Assembly (NCBI GenBank): GCA_964247735.1
Contig: CAXTVS010000006.1
Location: forward strand, 39,373 to 103,372
Reading direction: 5' to 3'
DNA: 64,000 bases
From: Lichenicola sp964247735
GTDB lineage: Bacteria; Pseudomonadota; Alphaproteobacteria; Acetobacterales; Acetobacteraceae
Positions 1-8,240 of the stretch are shown here, piece after piece. The position numbers and the translations under genes are program-made. The first letter of the stretch is position 1. Every line of letters begins with the position of its first letter. The notes beneath the pieces are model-generated. The model was not told the origin of the DNA, did not search any database, and saw only the letters and a program-made list of their open reading frames with translations.

Positions 1-282
1 GGCTCGGACCAGTACGTCATCGGCCGCCCGTTCGTGGACCGCGCGGTGCTGCACCTGCCCAACGGCCGGCGGTTCACCGTCAGCACCGACGGGCTGTCCG
101 ACGCCCATCCCTATGTCGGCCGGGTCATCCTCGACGGCACGCCGCTGTCCCGCAGCTTCCTGCGCCACGACGAGATCATGCGTGGCGGCACCCTGCGCTT
201 CACCATGCAGGCCACGCCGGACAAGGCCTGGGCGGTCAGGCCGGAGGACCGCCCGTTCTCGACCACGCCCTATGGCGGGTGA
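1..282 (+). CDS. GH92 family glycosidase (alpha-mannosidase type), C-terminal 93 residues only
   Basis: The reading frame is open from the first base of the window and ends at TGA 280-282, so the gene starts outside. The visible tail carries the closing beta-sheet elements of GH92 exo-alpha-mannosidases: the GSDQYVIGRPFVDRAVLHL segment, then an NGRRFTV strand, a YVGRVILDGTPL segment, and an RGGTLRFTM stretch ending near a conserved Trp. GH92 enzymes are usually 700-800 residues long, calcium dependent and secreted, and they trim alpha-linked mannose. The catalytic residues lie upstream and cannot be checked. The next gene is convergent, so this is the last gene of its transcript. Confidence 0.8.
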   Translation, partial: GSDQYVIGRPFVDRAVLHLPNGRRFTVSTDGLSDAHPYVGRVILDGTPLSRSFLRHDEIMRGGTLRFTMQATPDKAWAVRPEDRPFSTTPYGG

Positions 283-378
283 CGCAGCACCGCCAGGCGG
301 TCACGGGATCGCCCCGGGCCGGCGCGTTGCCGGCGATGCCGCGACCGGGACGCCGGCCGGCGACCCGTCGCCATCCGC

Positions 379-1194
379 TCAGCCCGGCCCGGCGGCGATC
401 CGGCAGGCATGGTCCTCCAGCTCCTCGCCGGAACCGGGACCGAGCCTGATCGCGGGCGGGATGGTGACCGACAGCGGCCCGGACGTCCCGTCCAGCAGCA
501 CGAAGCCGGGCCGTCCGTCCCGCTCCGCGCCGACCAGCACCAGGGTATGTCGCCCCATCTCGGCCGCCGGATCGGCGAGCGAGGCGGCGAGCAGGCGGAA
601 CGGGTTCGCGTCCGGCGTGTCGCCCGGCAGCCAGACGGCGCGATACCGGTGCCCCGCCAGGCGCACCGGAAGGTCCTGCCACCGGCCGTCGAGCAGCCCC
701 GGGACCGGACCGAGGGCGGCGCGGACGTCCGGACGGATGCAGTCCACGTGGATGTGCAGCTGGTCCTGGCTGCGCCCCTCCTCGGAGTTGATCGCCAGCG
801 CGAGGTCCTCGCGCGGCAGGGTACGGTTCAGCCGGGCGTCGACCAGCGCGGTCGCGGCCCAGGCCATGGCGAAGTAGTTCGGGGCGCCCGGCGCCAGGAT
901 CGCCGGCGACTCGATTCCGGTGATCCGCGCCGTCGGGATCAGCAGGTACTGCGTGTCGCCCCTGGCGTCCTTGAGCACGGCGCTGCCGGCCCGCTCGCCG
1001 TGCGACAGGTCCACGCTGGCGCAGGGCGCCGGACGCCCGTGCTCCTGCTGGTCCGTCACGCAGCGCCCGTGCACGATCATCCACAGCGCGTCCCGATCGT
1101 GCGCCCGGGCGGACGCGCTGGCCGCGGCGAGCCCCAGCCAGCCCAGCAGGCCCGCGAGCAGCAGTCTCCCGGGCAGCAGGCGGCGCCCCGTCAC
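379..1194 (-). CDS. cdh: CDP-diacylglycerol diphosphatase (Cdh family), exported
   Basis: The 271-residue protein begins at a GTG whose last two bases lie in the TGA of ppx (GTGA overlap), so it is the translationally coupled third gene of the ppk-ppx-cdh operon. Residues 1-30 form a signal peptide or signal anchor with a Leu/Ala-rich core. The family signature is visible: a short Cys-containing segment (HGRCVTDQ), then LHIHVDCI, the HIT-like His-x-His-x-x-Cys active site. Cdh enzymes hydrolyse CDP-diacylglycerol to CMP and phosphatidate at the inner membrane. Length matches the family (about 250 residues). Its place behind polyphosphate genes is unusual and suggests co-expression with phosphate metabolism; that link is inference. 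Confidence 0.85.
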   Translation of the reverse strand: MTGRRLLPGRLLLAGLLGWLGLAAASASARAHDRDALWMIVHGRCVTDQQEHGRPAPCASVDLSHGERAGSAVLKDARGDTQYLLIPTARITGIESPAILAPGAPNYFAMAWAATALVDARLNRTLPREDLALAINSEEGRSQDQLHIHVDCIRPDVRAALGPVPGLLDGRWQDLPVRLAGHRYRAVWLPGDTPDANPFRLLAASLADPAAEMGRHTLVLVGAERDGRPGFVLLDGTSGPLSVTIPPAIRLGPGSGEELEDHACRIAAGPG

Positions 1195-2720
1195 GCGGTG
1201 GCGATCTCCGGCGGCAGCCCGACCGCCTGCGCCAGCCGGTCGAGCCGGCGGCTGACGCTCTCCCCGTTGATCATGCCGCGCTCCCCCGCCAGGCGCAGCA
1301 CCAGCCGCCCGCCGTCCAGCGTCAGGCTGGTGCCGGCCAGCAGGTCCGGCACGCCTGCGCACAGCGAGTAGGCCAGGCGCAGCGCCAGCCCCAGCACCTC
1401 GGCGCGGCGGAAGGCGGGGATCTCCAGCAGGCGCCTGGCCGGCTGCAGGAACGGCTGGTCGAGCTCGGTCTCGTAGCGCATCGCCAGGGTGAGGGCGAGA
1501 AAGGCGCGGGTCGGATGGTCGAACGCGACGCCCGGCTGGCGCAGCACGCGCAGGAAGGTCTGCTCGGCGCGGTATTCCGGATGGTCCAGCGCGCCGCTGT
1601 CGGACATCCAGCAGGCGCTGACGCGCAGCCGCCGTTGCGCCGCGGTCTCGCCGCCCAGCACGCCCCCGCCTGGCTGGGCGAACAGCGGGTCGGTCCAGGC
1701 CACCAGCGCCGGCGGCAGGGCGGTGCTGCGTCCGAGCTGCTCGGCCATCTCGCGCGACGCCGCTTCCAGCGGGTCCTGCCCCATCACCTCCGGCGCCACG
1801 TGGCGCATGAACCAGCCCTCGCGCACCCCGTCGACGCAGAACATCACCCGGTCCGGGCCCATGCGCCGCAGCAGCCGGCGCAGCACGATCGCGGCGTAGG
1901 GCAGGTCCTCCAGGCGCTTGCGCGGCGCCCCCGGCATGCGCTCCAGGGTCCGCCTGCTGGAGCCCATGATCCAGCCGGTCATCTCGCGCGCCTCGTCGGC
2001 GGCCAGCTCGTAATGGTGCACGATGTTGAGCGGATAGAAGGTGCGCGCGATCTGCAGCCGGGCCAGGGCACGGAACGCGCCGCCGACCAGGTACAGCGTG
2101 CGGCCGCCCTGTCCGCGCAGCCAGTCCACGCCGCCGAGGTCCTGCTCCACCAGCGCGCGCGCCCGCTCCAGGTCGCCGCCGGCCCGGTCGCTCAGGCGGA
2201 TCACGCCGAGCTTCAGCGTCTGCGCGCGCCGCTTGCTCCCGCCCTGCACCCGCACCAGCTCCAGCGAGCCGCCGCCGATGTCGGCCACCGTGCCGTCGGC
2301 GTCCGGAAGGCCGCACAGCACGCCGGTGGCGGCGTAGTCCGCCTCCTCCTCGCCGGACAGGATGCGGATCGGCACTCCCGGCATGATCCCGCGCAGCTGC
2401 TCGACGAAGGCGGCGCCGTTGCTGGCGTCGCGCACCGCGGCCGTCGCCAGCACCTCGAACGGGTCGGCACGCAGGCTGAGCGCCACCGCGTGGAAGCGGC
2501 GCATCAGCGCCAGCGCCTGCACCACCCCGTCCGGGTTGAGCAGCCCGGTGGTCTCCAGCCCGCGCCCCAGCCGCACCACCGCCTTCTCGTTGAAGATGGT
2601 GACCGGGTTGCGCGCCTTGCCCTCGAACACCACCAGCCGCACCGAGTTGGAGCCGAGATCGACCACCGCGGCGCGCGGCGCCCTGGCCTGCGCGGCGGGA
2701 ACGGCGGAGGCGCTGCTCAT
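1191..2720 (-). CDS. ppx: Exopolyphosphatase / pppGpp phosphatase (Ppx/GppA family)
   Basis: This 509-residue protein carries the ASKHA-fold signatures of Ppx/GppA: AAVVDLGSNSVRLVVFEG near residue 20 (phosphate 1 loop), ILSGEEEADYA near 140 (catalytic Glu), and VADIGGGSLELV near 165 (phosphate 2 loop). It degrades polyphosphate from its ends and may also hydrolyse pppGpp; which activity dominates cannot be told here. The C-terminal half contains the HD-like helical region usual for the longer alphaproteobacterial form. Its ATG lies 5 bases after the ppk stop codon and its stop overlaps cdh, so the three genes form one leftward operon. Confidence 0.93.
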   Translation of the reverse strand: MSSASAVPAAQARAPRAAVVDLGSNSVRLVVFEGKARNPVTIFNEKAVVRLGRGLETTGLLNPDGVVQALALMRRFHAVALSLRADPFEVLATAAVRDASNGAAFVEQLRGIMPGVPIRILSGEEEADYAATGVLCGLPDADGTVADIGGGSLELVRVQGGSKRRAQTLKLGVIRLSDRAGGDLERARALVEQDLGGVDWLRGQGGRTLYLVGGAFRALARLQIARTFYPLNIVHHYELAADEAREMTGWIMGSSRRTLERMPGAPRKRLEDLPYAAIVLRRLLRRMGPDRVMFCVDGVREGWFMRHVAPEVMGQDPLEAASREMAEQLGRSTALPPALVAWTDPLFAQPGGGVLGGETAAQRRLRVSACWMSDSGALDHPEYRAEQTFLRVLRQPGVAFDHPTRAFLALTLAMRYETELDQPFLQPARRLLEIPAFRRAEVLGLALRLAYSLCAGVPDLLAGTSLTLDGGRLVLRLAGERGMINGESVSRRLDRLAQAVGLPPEIATA

Positions 2721-2725
2721 GGCGA

Positions 2726-5026
2726 TCAATCCTCCAGGATCCGGTCGGGCCGCCTGGGCAGCGTCCGCGCCACCGGCAGCGCCACCTTCTGCCCGGCCGA
2801 GCCGCGCCCCGACAGGGACGGGTTGGTCATGAAGTACTCGTGCGCCGAGAACGGCTTCGCGCCCGGATCGAGACGGGTCCAGCTGCCGTCGGAACCGAGG
2901 GTCCAGGACTGGAGGTTGTCCTTCAGGCCCATCACCATGATCTGGTCGAGCACCTGCGCGTGCGCGGTCGGGTTGCGCACCGGCACCATGCTCTCGACCC
3001 GCCAGTCCATGTTGCGCGCCATCCAGTCGGCGCTGCTGATGTACACCAGCGCGTCGCGCGACGGCAGGCGCGAGCCGTTGCCGAACACGAAGATGCGGCT
3101 GTGCTCCAGGAACCGTCCGACGATCGACTTGACCTGGATGTTCTCCGACAGCCCCGGCACGCCGGGCCGCAGGCAGCAGATGCCGCGCACGATCACCAGG
3201 ATGCGCACGCCGGCGCACGACGCGGCGTAGAGCCGGTCGATCAGCTCGTCGTCGACCATCGAGTTCATCTTGAGCCAGATCTGCGCCGGCCTGCCCGCCC
3301 TGGCGAAGCCGACCTCCTTGTCGATCAGCGCCACCAGCGTCGAGCGGATGGTCAGCGGGGAAAAGGCGAGCGCGTCCATCGAGTTCGGCCTGGCGTAGCC
3401 GGTCATGTAGTTGAACAGCCGCGCCGAATCGCGCGCCAGCGCCGGGTCGGCGGTGAAGAAGGACAGGTCGGTGTAGATCCGTGCCGTGATCGGATGGTAG
3501 TTGCCGGTGCCGAAATGCGCGTAGGAGCGCACCGAGCCGCCCTCCCGGCGCACCACCAGGCTGAGCTTGGCGTGCGTCTTCAGCTCGGCGAAGCCGAACA
3601 CCACCTGCACGCCGGCCGCCTCCAGGGTGCGGGCGAGGCGGATGTTCGCCTCCTCGTCGAAGCGCGCGCGCAGCTCCACCATGGCGGTGACCGACTTGCC
3701 GTTCTCGGCCGCCTCGATCAGCGCCTTGACGATCGGGCTGTCGCGCGAGGTGCGGTACAGCGTCTGCTTGATCGCCAGCACCGCGGGGTCGAGTGCGGCC
3801 TGCCTGAGGAACTGCACCACCACGTCGAAGCTCTCGAACGGGTGGTGGACGATGATGTCCTTGGCGCGGATCGCCGCGAAGCAGTCGCCGCCGAAGTCGC
3901 GTATGCGCTCGGGAAAGCGCGGCACGTAGGGCGGGAACAGCAGGTCCGAGCGGTCGCTCTCGATCACCTGCTTCACGTCGACCACGCCGACCAGCCCCTC
4001 GTGCATCTGCGCCTCGGCGAGCGGCACGTCGAACTCGTCGGCGACCAGCTCGGTCAGCTCGGGCGGCATGCCGTGGGCGATGTCGAGATGGATCACCACG
4101 CCGCGCCGCCTGCGCTTGAGGGCCGTCTCGTAGGAGCGGACCAGGTCCTCGGCTTCCTCCTCGAACTCCACGTCGGTGTCGCGGATCACCCGGAACACCC
4201 CGCCGCCGCCGACGTGGAAGCCGGGGAACAGCCGGTCGAGGAACACCCCGATCAGCTCCTCCAGGATGATGAACCGGGCCTGCGGCGGCGCCTTGGGCGC
4301 CCCCGGACGGGTCGGCAGCCGGATGAAGCGGTCGACCTGGCCCGGCAGCATGATCAGCCCGGTCATGGCGTGGCGGTCGTCCTCGTCGCGCAGCAGCCGC
4401 AGCACCAGGCCCAGCCCCATGTTGGGGATGAACGGGAACGGGTGCGCGGGGTCGATCGCCAGCGGGGTCAGGATCGGGAAGATCCGCTCCATGAAGCAGG
4501 TCTCGAGCCAGGCGCGGTCCTCGGCGTCGAGCCCGCCCGCGGACAGCACGGTGATGCCCGCCTCGCCCAGGGCGACGCACAGCTCCTTCCAGATGCGCTG
4601 CTGCCGCCCCAGCAGGACGCGGGCGCGCTCCTCCACCCCGGCGAGCTGCTGCGACGGGCCGCGGCCGTCCGGCGAGCGCGTCGACAGCCCTTCGCGCACC
4701 TGGCCGACCAGGCCGGCCACGCGCACCGAGTAGAACTCGTCCAGGTTGCCGGCGCTGATGGACAGGAACCGCACCCGCTCCAGCAGCGGGTTGCGCGCGT
4801 TCTCCGCCTCCTCGACCACGCGCTGGTTGAAGTCGAGCCAGGACAGCTCGCGGTTGATGAACCGCTCCGGCGAGCCGATGTCGATCGCCGTCGCGGCCTC
4901 GTCCGCTGCTCCGGGCTGGTTCGGCGGCGCGACCCGCGCCGGCCGGCCGCTGCCGAGCGGCCGCGCCCGCGGCCTGCTGCGCGTCGCCGCCCGTGTCGCT
5001 GCCGGCCTTCCTCCGTCCACCTGCAT
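2726..5026 (-). CDS. ppk: Polyphosphate kinase 1
   Basis: The protein makes polyphosphate from ATP reversibly. It has the PPK1 order of domains: an N-terminal domain starting RFINRELSWLDFN near residue 55, a head domain, and two phospholipase-D-like C-terminal domains. The phosphorylated-histidine region is visible in SYAHFGTGNYHP, and the second site in YISSADWMARNMD. The ATG at 5026 gives 766 residues with an Arg/Pro/Ala-rich N-terminal extension of about 50 residues beyond usual PPK1. A GGAGG lies almost touching this ATG, but it is 6-7 bases before the in-frame GTG at 5020, which may be the real start (764 residues). First gene of ppk-ppx-cdh. Confidence 0.95.
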   Translation of the reverse strand: MQVDGGRPAATRAATRSRPRARPLGSGRPARVAPPNQPGAADEAATAIDIGSPERFINRELSWLDFNQRVVEEAENARNPLLERVRFLSISAGNLDEFYSVRVAGLVGQVREGLSTRSPDGRGPSQQLAGVEERARVLLGRQQRIWKELCVALGEAGITVLSAGGLDAEDRAWLETCFMERIFPILTPLAIDPAHPFPFIPNMGLGLVLRLLRDEDDRHAMTGLIMLPGQVDRFIRLPTRPGAPKAPPQARFIILEELIGVFLDRLFPGFHVGGGGVFRVIRDTDVEFEEEAEDLVRSYETALKRRRRGVVIHLDIAHGMPPELTELVADEFDVPLAEAQMHEGLVGVVDVKQVIESDRSDLLFPPYVPRFPERIRDFGGDCFAAIRAKDIIVHHPFESFDVVVQFLRQAALDPAVLAIKQTLYRTSRDSPIVKALIEAAENGKSVTAMVELRARFDEEANIRLARTLEAAGVQVVFGFAELKTHAKLSLVVRREGGSVRSYAHFGTGNYHPITARIYTDLSFFTADPALARDSARLFNYMTGYARPNSMDALAFSPLTIRSTLVALIDKEVGFARAGRPAQIWLKMNSMVDDELIDRLYAASCAGVRILVIVRGICCLRPGVPGLSENIQVKSIVGRFLEHSRIFVFGNGSRLPSRDALVYISSADWMARNMDWRVESMVPVRNPTAHAQVLDQIMVMGLKDNLQSWTLGSDGSWTRLDPGAKPFSAHEYFMTNPSLSGRGSAGQKVALPVARTLPRRPDRILED

Positions 5027-5323
5027 CCCTCCGATCCGCGTCCCGGAGCCTAGAGCACTTCCCGGTGCATCGGAACCGGGCGCGAGGACTGCCGGGAGCC
5101 GCACGCCGCCTGGACGAACGCCCTGGAGGCCTGTCGGGGGCCTCGCCTGCGATCGTGGTGGCCGCCTATGTCGGCTCGGTGGAAGATGGTCCCGGCCGGA
5201 AGCTGCCGGTCCGGTATCAGGAAGAACCTTCGAAAAGCGAACACGGCATCGACTCCCCCACGCCGTATGCGTCTGGGCTCGACACGCTGACTTCGTGATC
5301 GGTTTCTGCTTTCCCGATGGCTC

Positions 5324-5983
5324 TTGGTCGGGAGCCTTGAGTTGGAGCAGGACGAGTATTGGCGCGGTCATGTCGACGCGTTCCTGCGGCAGCGTGGGTC
5401 GCAGCGGGATTACTGCCAGCAGCATGGGATCCCGGCTCGGGAGCTGCGCAAGTGGCGGACGCGGTTCTATGGGCCGGTTCGGCAGCGGCGCGCGTCGGAG
5501 CCAGGCGCTGCTCCGGCAGAGGCGGGCATAAGCGAATTCTCTTATGCCCGCCCTCCGGGGCCTAACGTCGCCTCAGGAGACGTGACCGTTGCGGCTCCGG
5601 TCGTCCGGCGTCGCTGGACCATCGATCAGAAACGCCAGCTGGTCTGGAACGGCCTCAACTCGGGCCAGCCTCTCGCCCGGTTTGCTCGGCACCACGGGAT
5701 CCACGCCAGCGTGGTCCATCGATGGCTTCGTATGTTTGCCCGACCGATGCTGACTGCTCCCCAGGCCGAACCGCCAGCCACATTTGCCGCGGTGCGGACT
5801 GCCGAGCCAACGGAGGAGCATGCAATCGTGCATCGGGCATCACCACCCTCGTCGGTGGCCTATCAAGCCCCGGTCGGACAGGTCGAGATCGAGCTGCTTG
5901 GCGGTCGTCGGATCCGCGTCGGACATGACGTCGATATCGATCTCCTGCGGCGGTTGATTGTCGCGCTGGAGGCGTGGGCATGA
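5324..5983 (+). CDS. tnpA: IS66 family accessory protein TnpA (Orf1)
   Basis: This 219-residue protein is the first accessory gene of an IS66 insertion sequence. It has two helix-turn-helix-like stretches: DYCQQHGIPARELRKWRTRF near residue 30 and LARFARHHGIHASVVHRW near 120. The C-terminal segment EIELLGGRRIRVGHDVDIDL is the usual TnpA tail. A TTG is used as the start because the upstream ATG at 5317 runs into a stop after seven codons. The stop codon overlaps the ATG of the next gene (ATGA), the normal IS66 tnpA-tnpB coupling. The gene appears intact although the element around it is not. Confidence 0.85.
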   Translation: MVGSLELEQDEYWRGHVDAFLRQRGSQRDYCQQHGIPARELRKWRTRFYGPVRQRRASEPGAAPAEAGISEFSYARPPGPNVASGDVTVAAPVVRRRWTIDQKRQLVWNGLNSGQPLARFARHHGIHASVVHRWLRMFARPMLTAPQAEPPATFAAVRTAEPTEEHAIVHRASPPSSVAYQAPVGQVEIELLGGRRIRVGHDVDIDLLRRLIVALEAWA

Positions 5984-6300
5984 TCACCGCGCCAGCGGGC
6001 ATGCGCATTCATTTGGCGCTGGGCCCGACGGACATGCGCAAGGGGTTCGATGGCTTGGCCCTGCTGGCGCAAGAGGTGCTGCGGGCGGACCCGTTCAGCG
6101 GCCACCTGTTCGTGTTCCGCGGCAAGCGCGCTGGGATGCTCCGATGGGCGATCATCGCGTCCCTGGTAGAAACGGCCAAACTCAACGGCGTCAAGCCCTA
6201 CGCATGGCTGCGCGACAGCCTGACCCTCATGGTCGGTGGCCACCCGGCCAGCCGCCTGGATGAGTTGCTGCCATGGGCATGCTATGCCCGCTACCCCTGA
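5980..6300 (+). pseudogene. IS66 tnpB fused in frame to the 3' end of tnpC by internal deletion
   Basis: The first 50 residues are ordinary IS66 TnpB, with the hallmark LALGPTDMRKGFDGLA and the LFVFRGKR segment. From about residue 54 the sequence becomes the C-terminal end of the IS66 transposase TnpC: ASLVETAKLNGVKPYAWLRD, then HPASRLDELLPW. The rest of tnpB and nearly all of tnpC, including the DDE catalytic core, are missing. The junction lies around 6130-6150 and keeps the frame, giving a 106-residue hybrid. The element therefore cannot transpose by itself. I could not identify inverted repeats or target duplications confidently. Confidence 0.85.
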
Positions 6301-6313
6301 GTTTGGCGGCAAA

Positions 6314-6330
6314 CGGGTAAAGACTACCCG
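6314..6330. terminator. Hairpin just downstream of the IS66 remnant
   Basis: CGGGTA (6314-6319) pairs perfectly with TACCCG (6325-6330) across a five-base loop. It sits 14 bases after the stop of the tnpB-tnpC fusion. There is no U-run, so it is either a weak terminator or part of the insertion sequence end. Confidence 0.35.
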
Positions 6331-6543
6331 AGCTTGCACCGGCGGCTAGAAGCCCATCAAAGCTCCCGGAACACCGATAGTACGGGTTCTGCTCCCCCGT
6401 GCTAAGCTAAAGATAGAGGACAAGAAGTTACCGATGAGGTCGCTGGTCGTTCAGTTTGTGGGCTCCGGCCTAAGCCAGCCATATCCGTCGATCCTGGCCG
6501 GAAAGCCCACCTACAGACGCTGTAGCTTCGCGAAGGAACCAAC

Positions 6544-7782
6544 ATGCCGGAAGATGACGGGGATCAAAACGACCATCCCAACGTAGTTGCCCTGACGGAT
6601 ACCAATCCGGAAACCGCCAAAAAGCGGCTACCTTTCTTCATACGGGGCAACACAGCGGCAATCGTCAGCGAGTGGGAGGCGTTTGCCCGAACGCTCGTAC
6701 CTTCAGCCGAGGGTATGACACCGCACGCGTTGCGGGACCATATTCATCAAATCCTCGCATTCATAGAAGCCGACATAGCTTCATATCAAACGCTCACTGA
6801 ACAGACAGAGAAGTCTCACGGCGAGAAGAAACAGACCCAGCCAAATACAGCCGCTCAGACGCATGCCGCCATCCGCTTCGCTGGCGGCTTCGACATCGGG
6901 CAGATGGCCTCCGAGTATCGGGCCCTTCGCGCGAGCGTCTTGAAGCTCTGGACCAAAACGGCTCCTGCTTTCGACGCCCAAGACATCGCCGACATGACCC
7001 GGTTCAACGAATCTATCGATCAGGAACTGGCTGAATCCGTCAACTTCTACACGCACAGGGTGGCGCAGTCCCGGGAGCTGCTGGTCGGGATCCTCGGCCA
7101 CGACCTTCGTAGCCCGCTGCAGGCGATCGCCCTGTCAACGGAGCTTTCCCTTCACATTGGACAGGGCAACGAACGGCAGACCATGCTGAGCAAGCAGGTG
7201 CTCGAATGCACCAATCGCATGAGCGTCCTGATCAACGACTTGCTCGATGTCACACGAGCGCGCTTTGGAGCGGGGCTTCCGGTCGTGCGAGCCATGATGA
7301 ACATGGGAACCGTCGCTGAACAAATCGTTGACGAGGTCCGGGTGGTCCATCCGCGCCGAATGATCGAGTTGGCCATGTCAGGCATCCTGGTTGGAGCGTG
7401 GGACAAGGCCCGAATTGGGCAGATCTTCTCGAATCTGCTCAATAACGCGATGCAGTACGGCTCCCACAGCAAGCCGGTCCGCGTTGGTCTTACAGGAGAT
7501 CCAAAGGCAGTAACTCTTACCGTCAGCAATGACGGCATTCCTATCCCGCCCGACAAGATCAGGATGATCTTTGATCCTCTTGTACGGGCCGCAGGCGAAG
7601 AAGGGGATGTTCCAACATTCGGAAACCTAGGTCTTGGTCTTTATATCACTAAAGAGGTTGTGGTGGCGCACGGCGGTATCATTGAAGTTACGTCTTCAGA
7701 GATGGAAGGCACCACCTTCACTGCTCGTCTTCCACGTGCGCAGCCCGAGCCGACGCCGCATGATGCGCGCAAGCTCGCATGA
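6544..7782 (+). CDS. Soluble sensor histidine kinase with RsbRD-like N-terminal domain
   Basis: The 412-residue protein has no membrane segment. Residues 28-140 resemble the RsbT co-antagonist (RsbRD) N-terminal sensor domain, with the THAAIRFAGGFDIGQMASEY pattern. The HisKA dimerisation box is GILGHDLRSPLQ with the phospho-accepting His at residue 186. The HATPase domain follows, with N box NLLNNAMQYG, G1 box VSNDGIPI and G2 box NLGLGLYIT. The ATG is preceded by AAGGAA at proper spacing. No response regulator gene is adjacent, so it is an orphan kinase. Base composition is clearly less GC-rich than most of the window and it lies next to an IS66 remnant, which suggests horizontal acquisition. 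Confidence 0.85.
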   Translation: MPEDDGDQNDHPNVVALTDTNPETAKKRLPFFIRGNTAAIVSEWEAFARTLVPSAEGMTPHALRDHIHQILAFIEADIASYQTLTEQTEKSHGEKKQTQPNTAAQTHAAIRFAGGFDIGQMASEYRALRASVLKLWTKTAPAFDAQDIADMTRFNESIDQELAESVNFYTHRVAQSRELLVGILGHDLRSPLQAIALSTELSLHIGQGNERQTMLSKQVLECTNRMSVLINDLLDVTRARFGAGLPVVRAMMNMGTVAEQIVDEVRVVHPRRMIELAMSGILVGAWDKARIGQIFSNLLNNAMQYGSHSKPVRVGLTGDPKAVTLTVSNDGIPIPPDKIRMIFDPLVRAAGEEGDVPTFGNLGLGLYITKEVVVAHGGIIEVTSSEMEGTTFTARLPRAQPEPTPHDARKLA

Positions 7783-8240
7783 CAACTGAACCCGTGAAGT
7801 TAGGCCAAGTCACGATTGCCTAGCCTCACGCCTCTCATTCCACGACGAGAGCCCGGTGATGGGTCAAACCGGCAGTAGCAGGTCAAGGTGCCGGCACCGT
7901 TCGCTTACCCCACGCCTGCTCTCGATCCACTGCAAACGTCCTCAACGAGGGACGCCGTGCTCAGCAGCTTCCATCTCGGCCGCACGGGCAGGCGCCTCGA
8001 CCCAATCCTGATGATGGCTGCAGAGGGCGCCCGTGTGCCTATGCCCGAGCTGATCGGGGCCCCGGGGCCTTGCCGCGTTCCCTCGGACAGCACGTGGCAA
8101 CCGTTCCCGGTCGGCGTGATGACCCGGCCAGGAAAGGCCGTCGAGCCGGTCTCCTCGCACAGCGGTGGTGCAAGATCCCGCCCGTATGATGCCAACGAGA
8201 CATGCCCGTTGTCCGGCCGGCAAGTGGCGGAGGTGTTCAG
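7783..8240. other. 458 bp with no recognisable gene
   Basis: Open frames exist on both strands here but their translations match no family I know and show no domain-like pattern. The stretch ends in the promoter and ribosome-binding region of the LysR gene: a GCGGAGG lies about 7 bases before its GTG start at 8241. It may be eroded DNA of the accessory region. Confidence 0.5.

Noticed and set aside
1191..4580. A 1129-codon minus-strand frame fusing the ppk region to ppx
   Set aside because: Only its 3' half, from 2720, is real (ppx). The first 620 codons are an out-of-frame shadow of ppk with no domain content; ppk itself is intact in another frame.
5027..6420. Terminal inverted repeats and target duplication of the IS66 element
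   Set aside because: I compared both flanks by eye and found no convincing matched ends. The element boundaries are left undefined.
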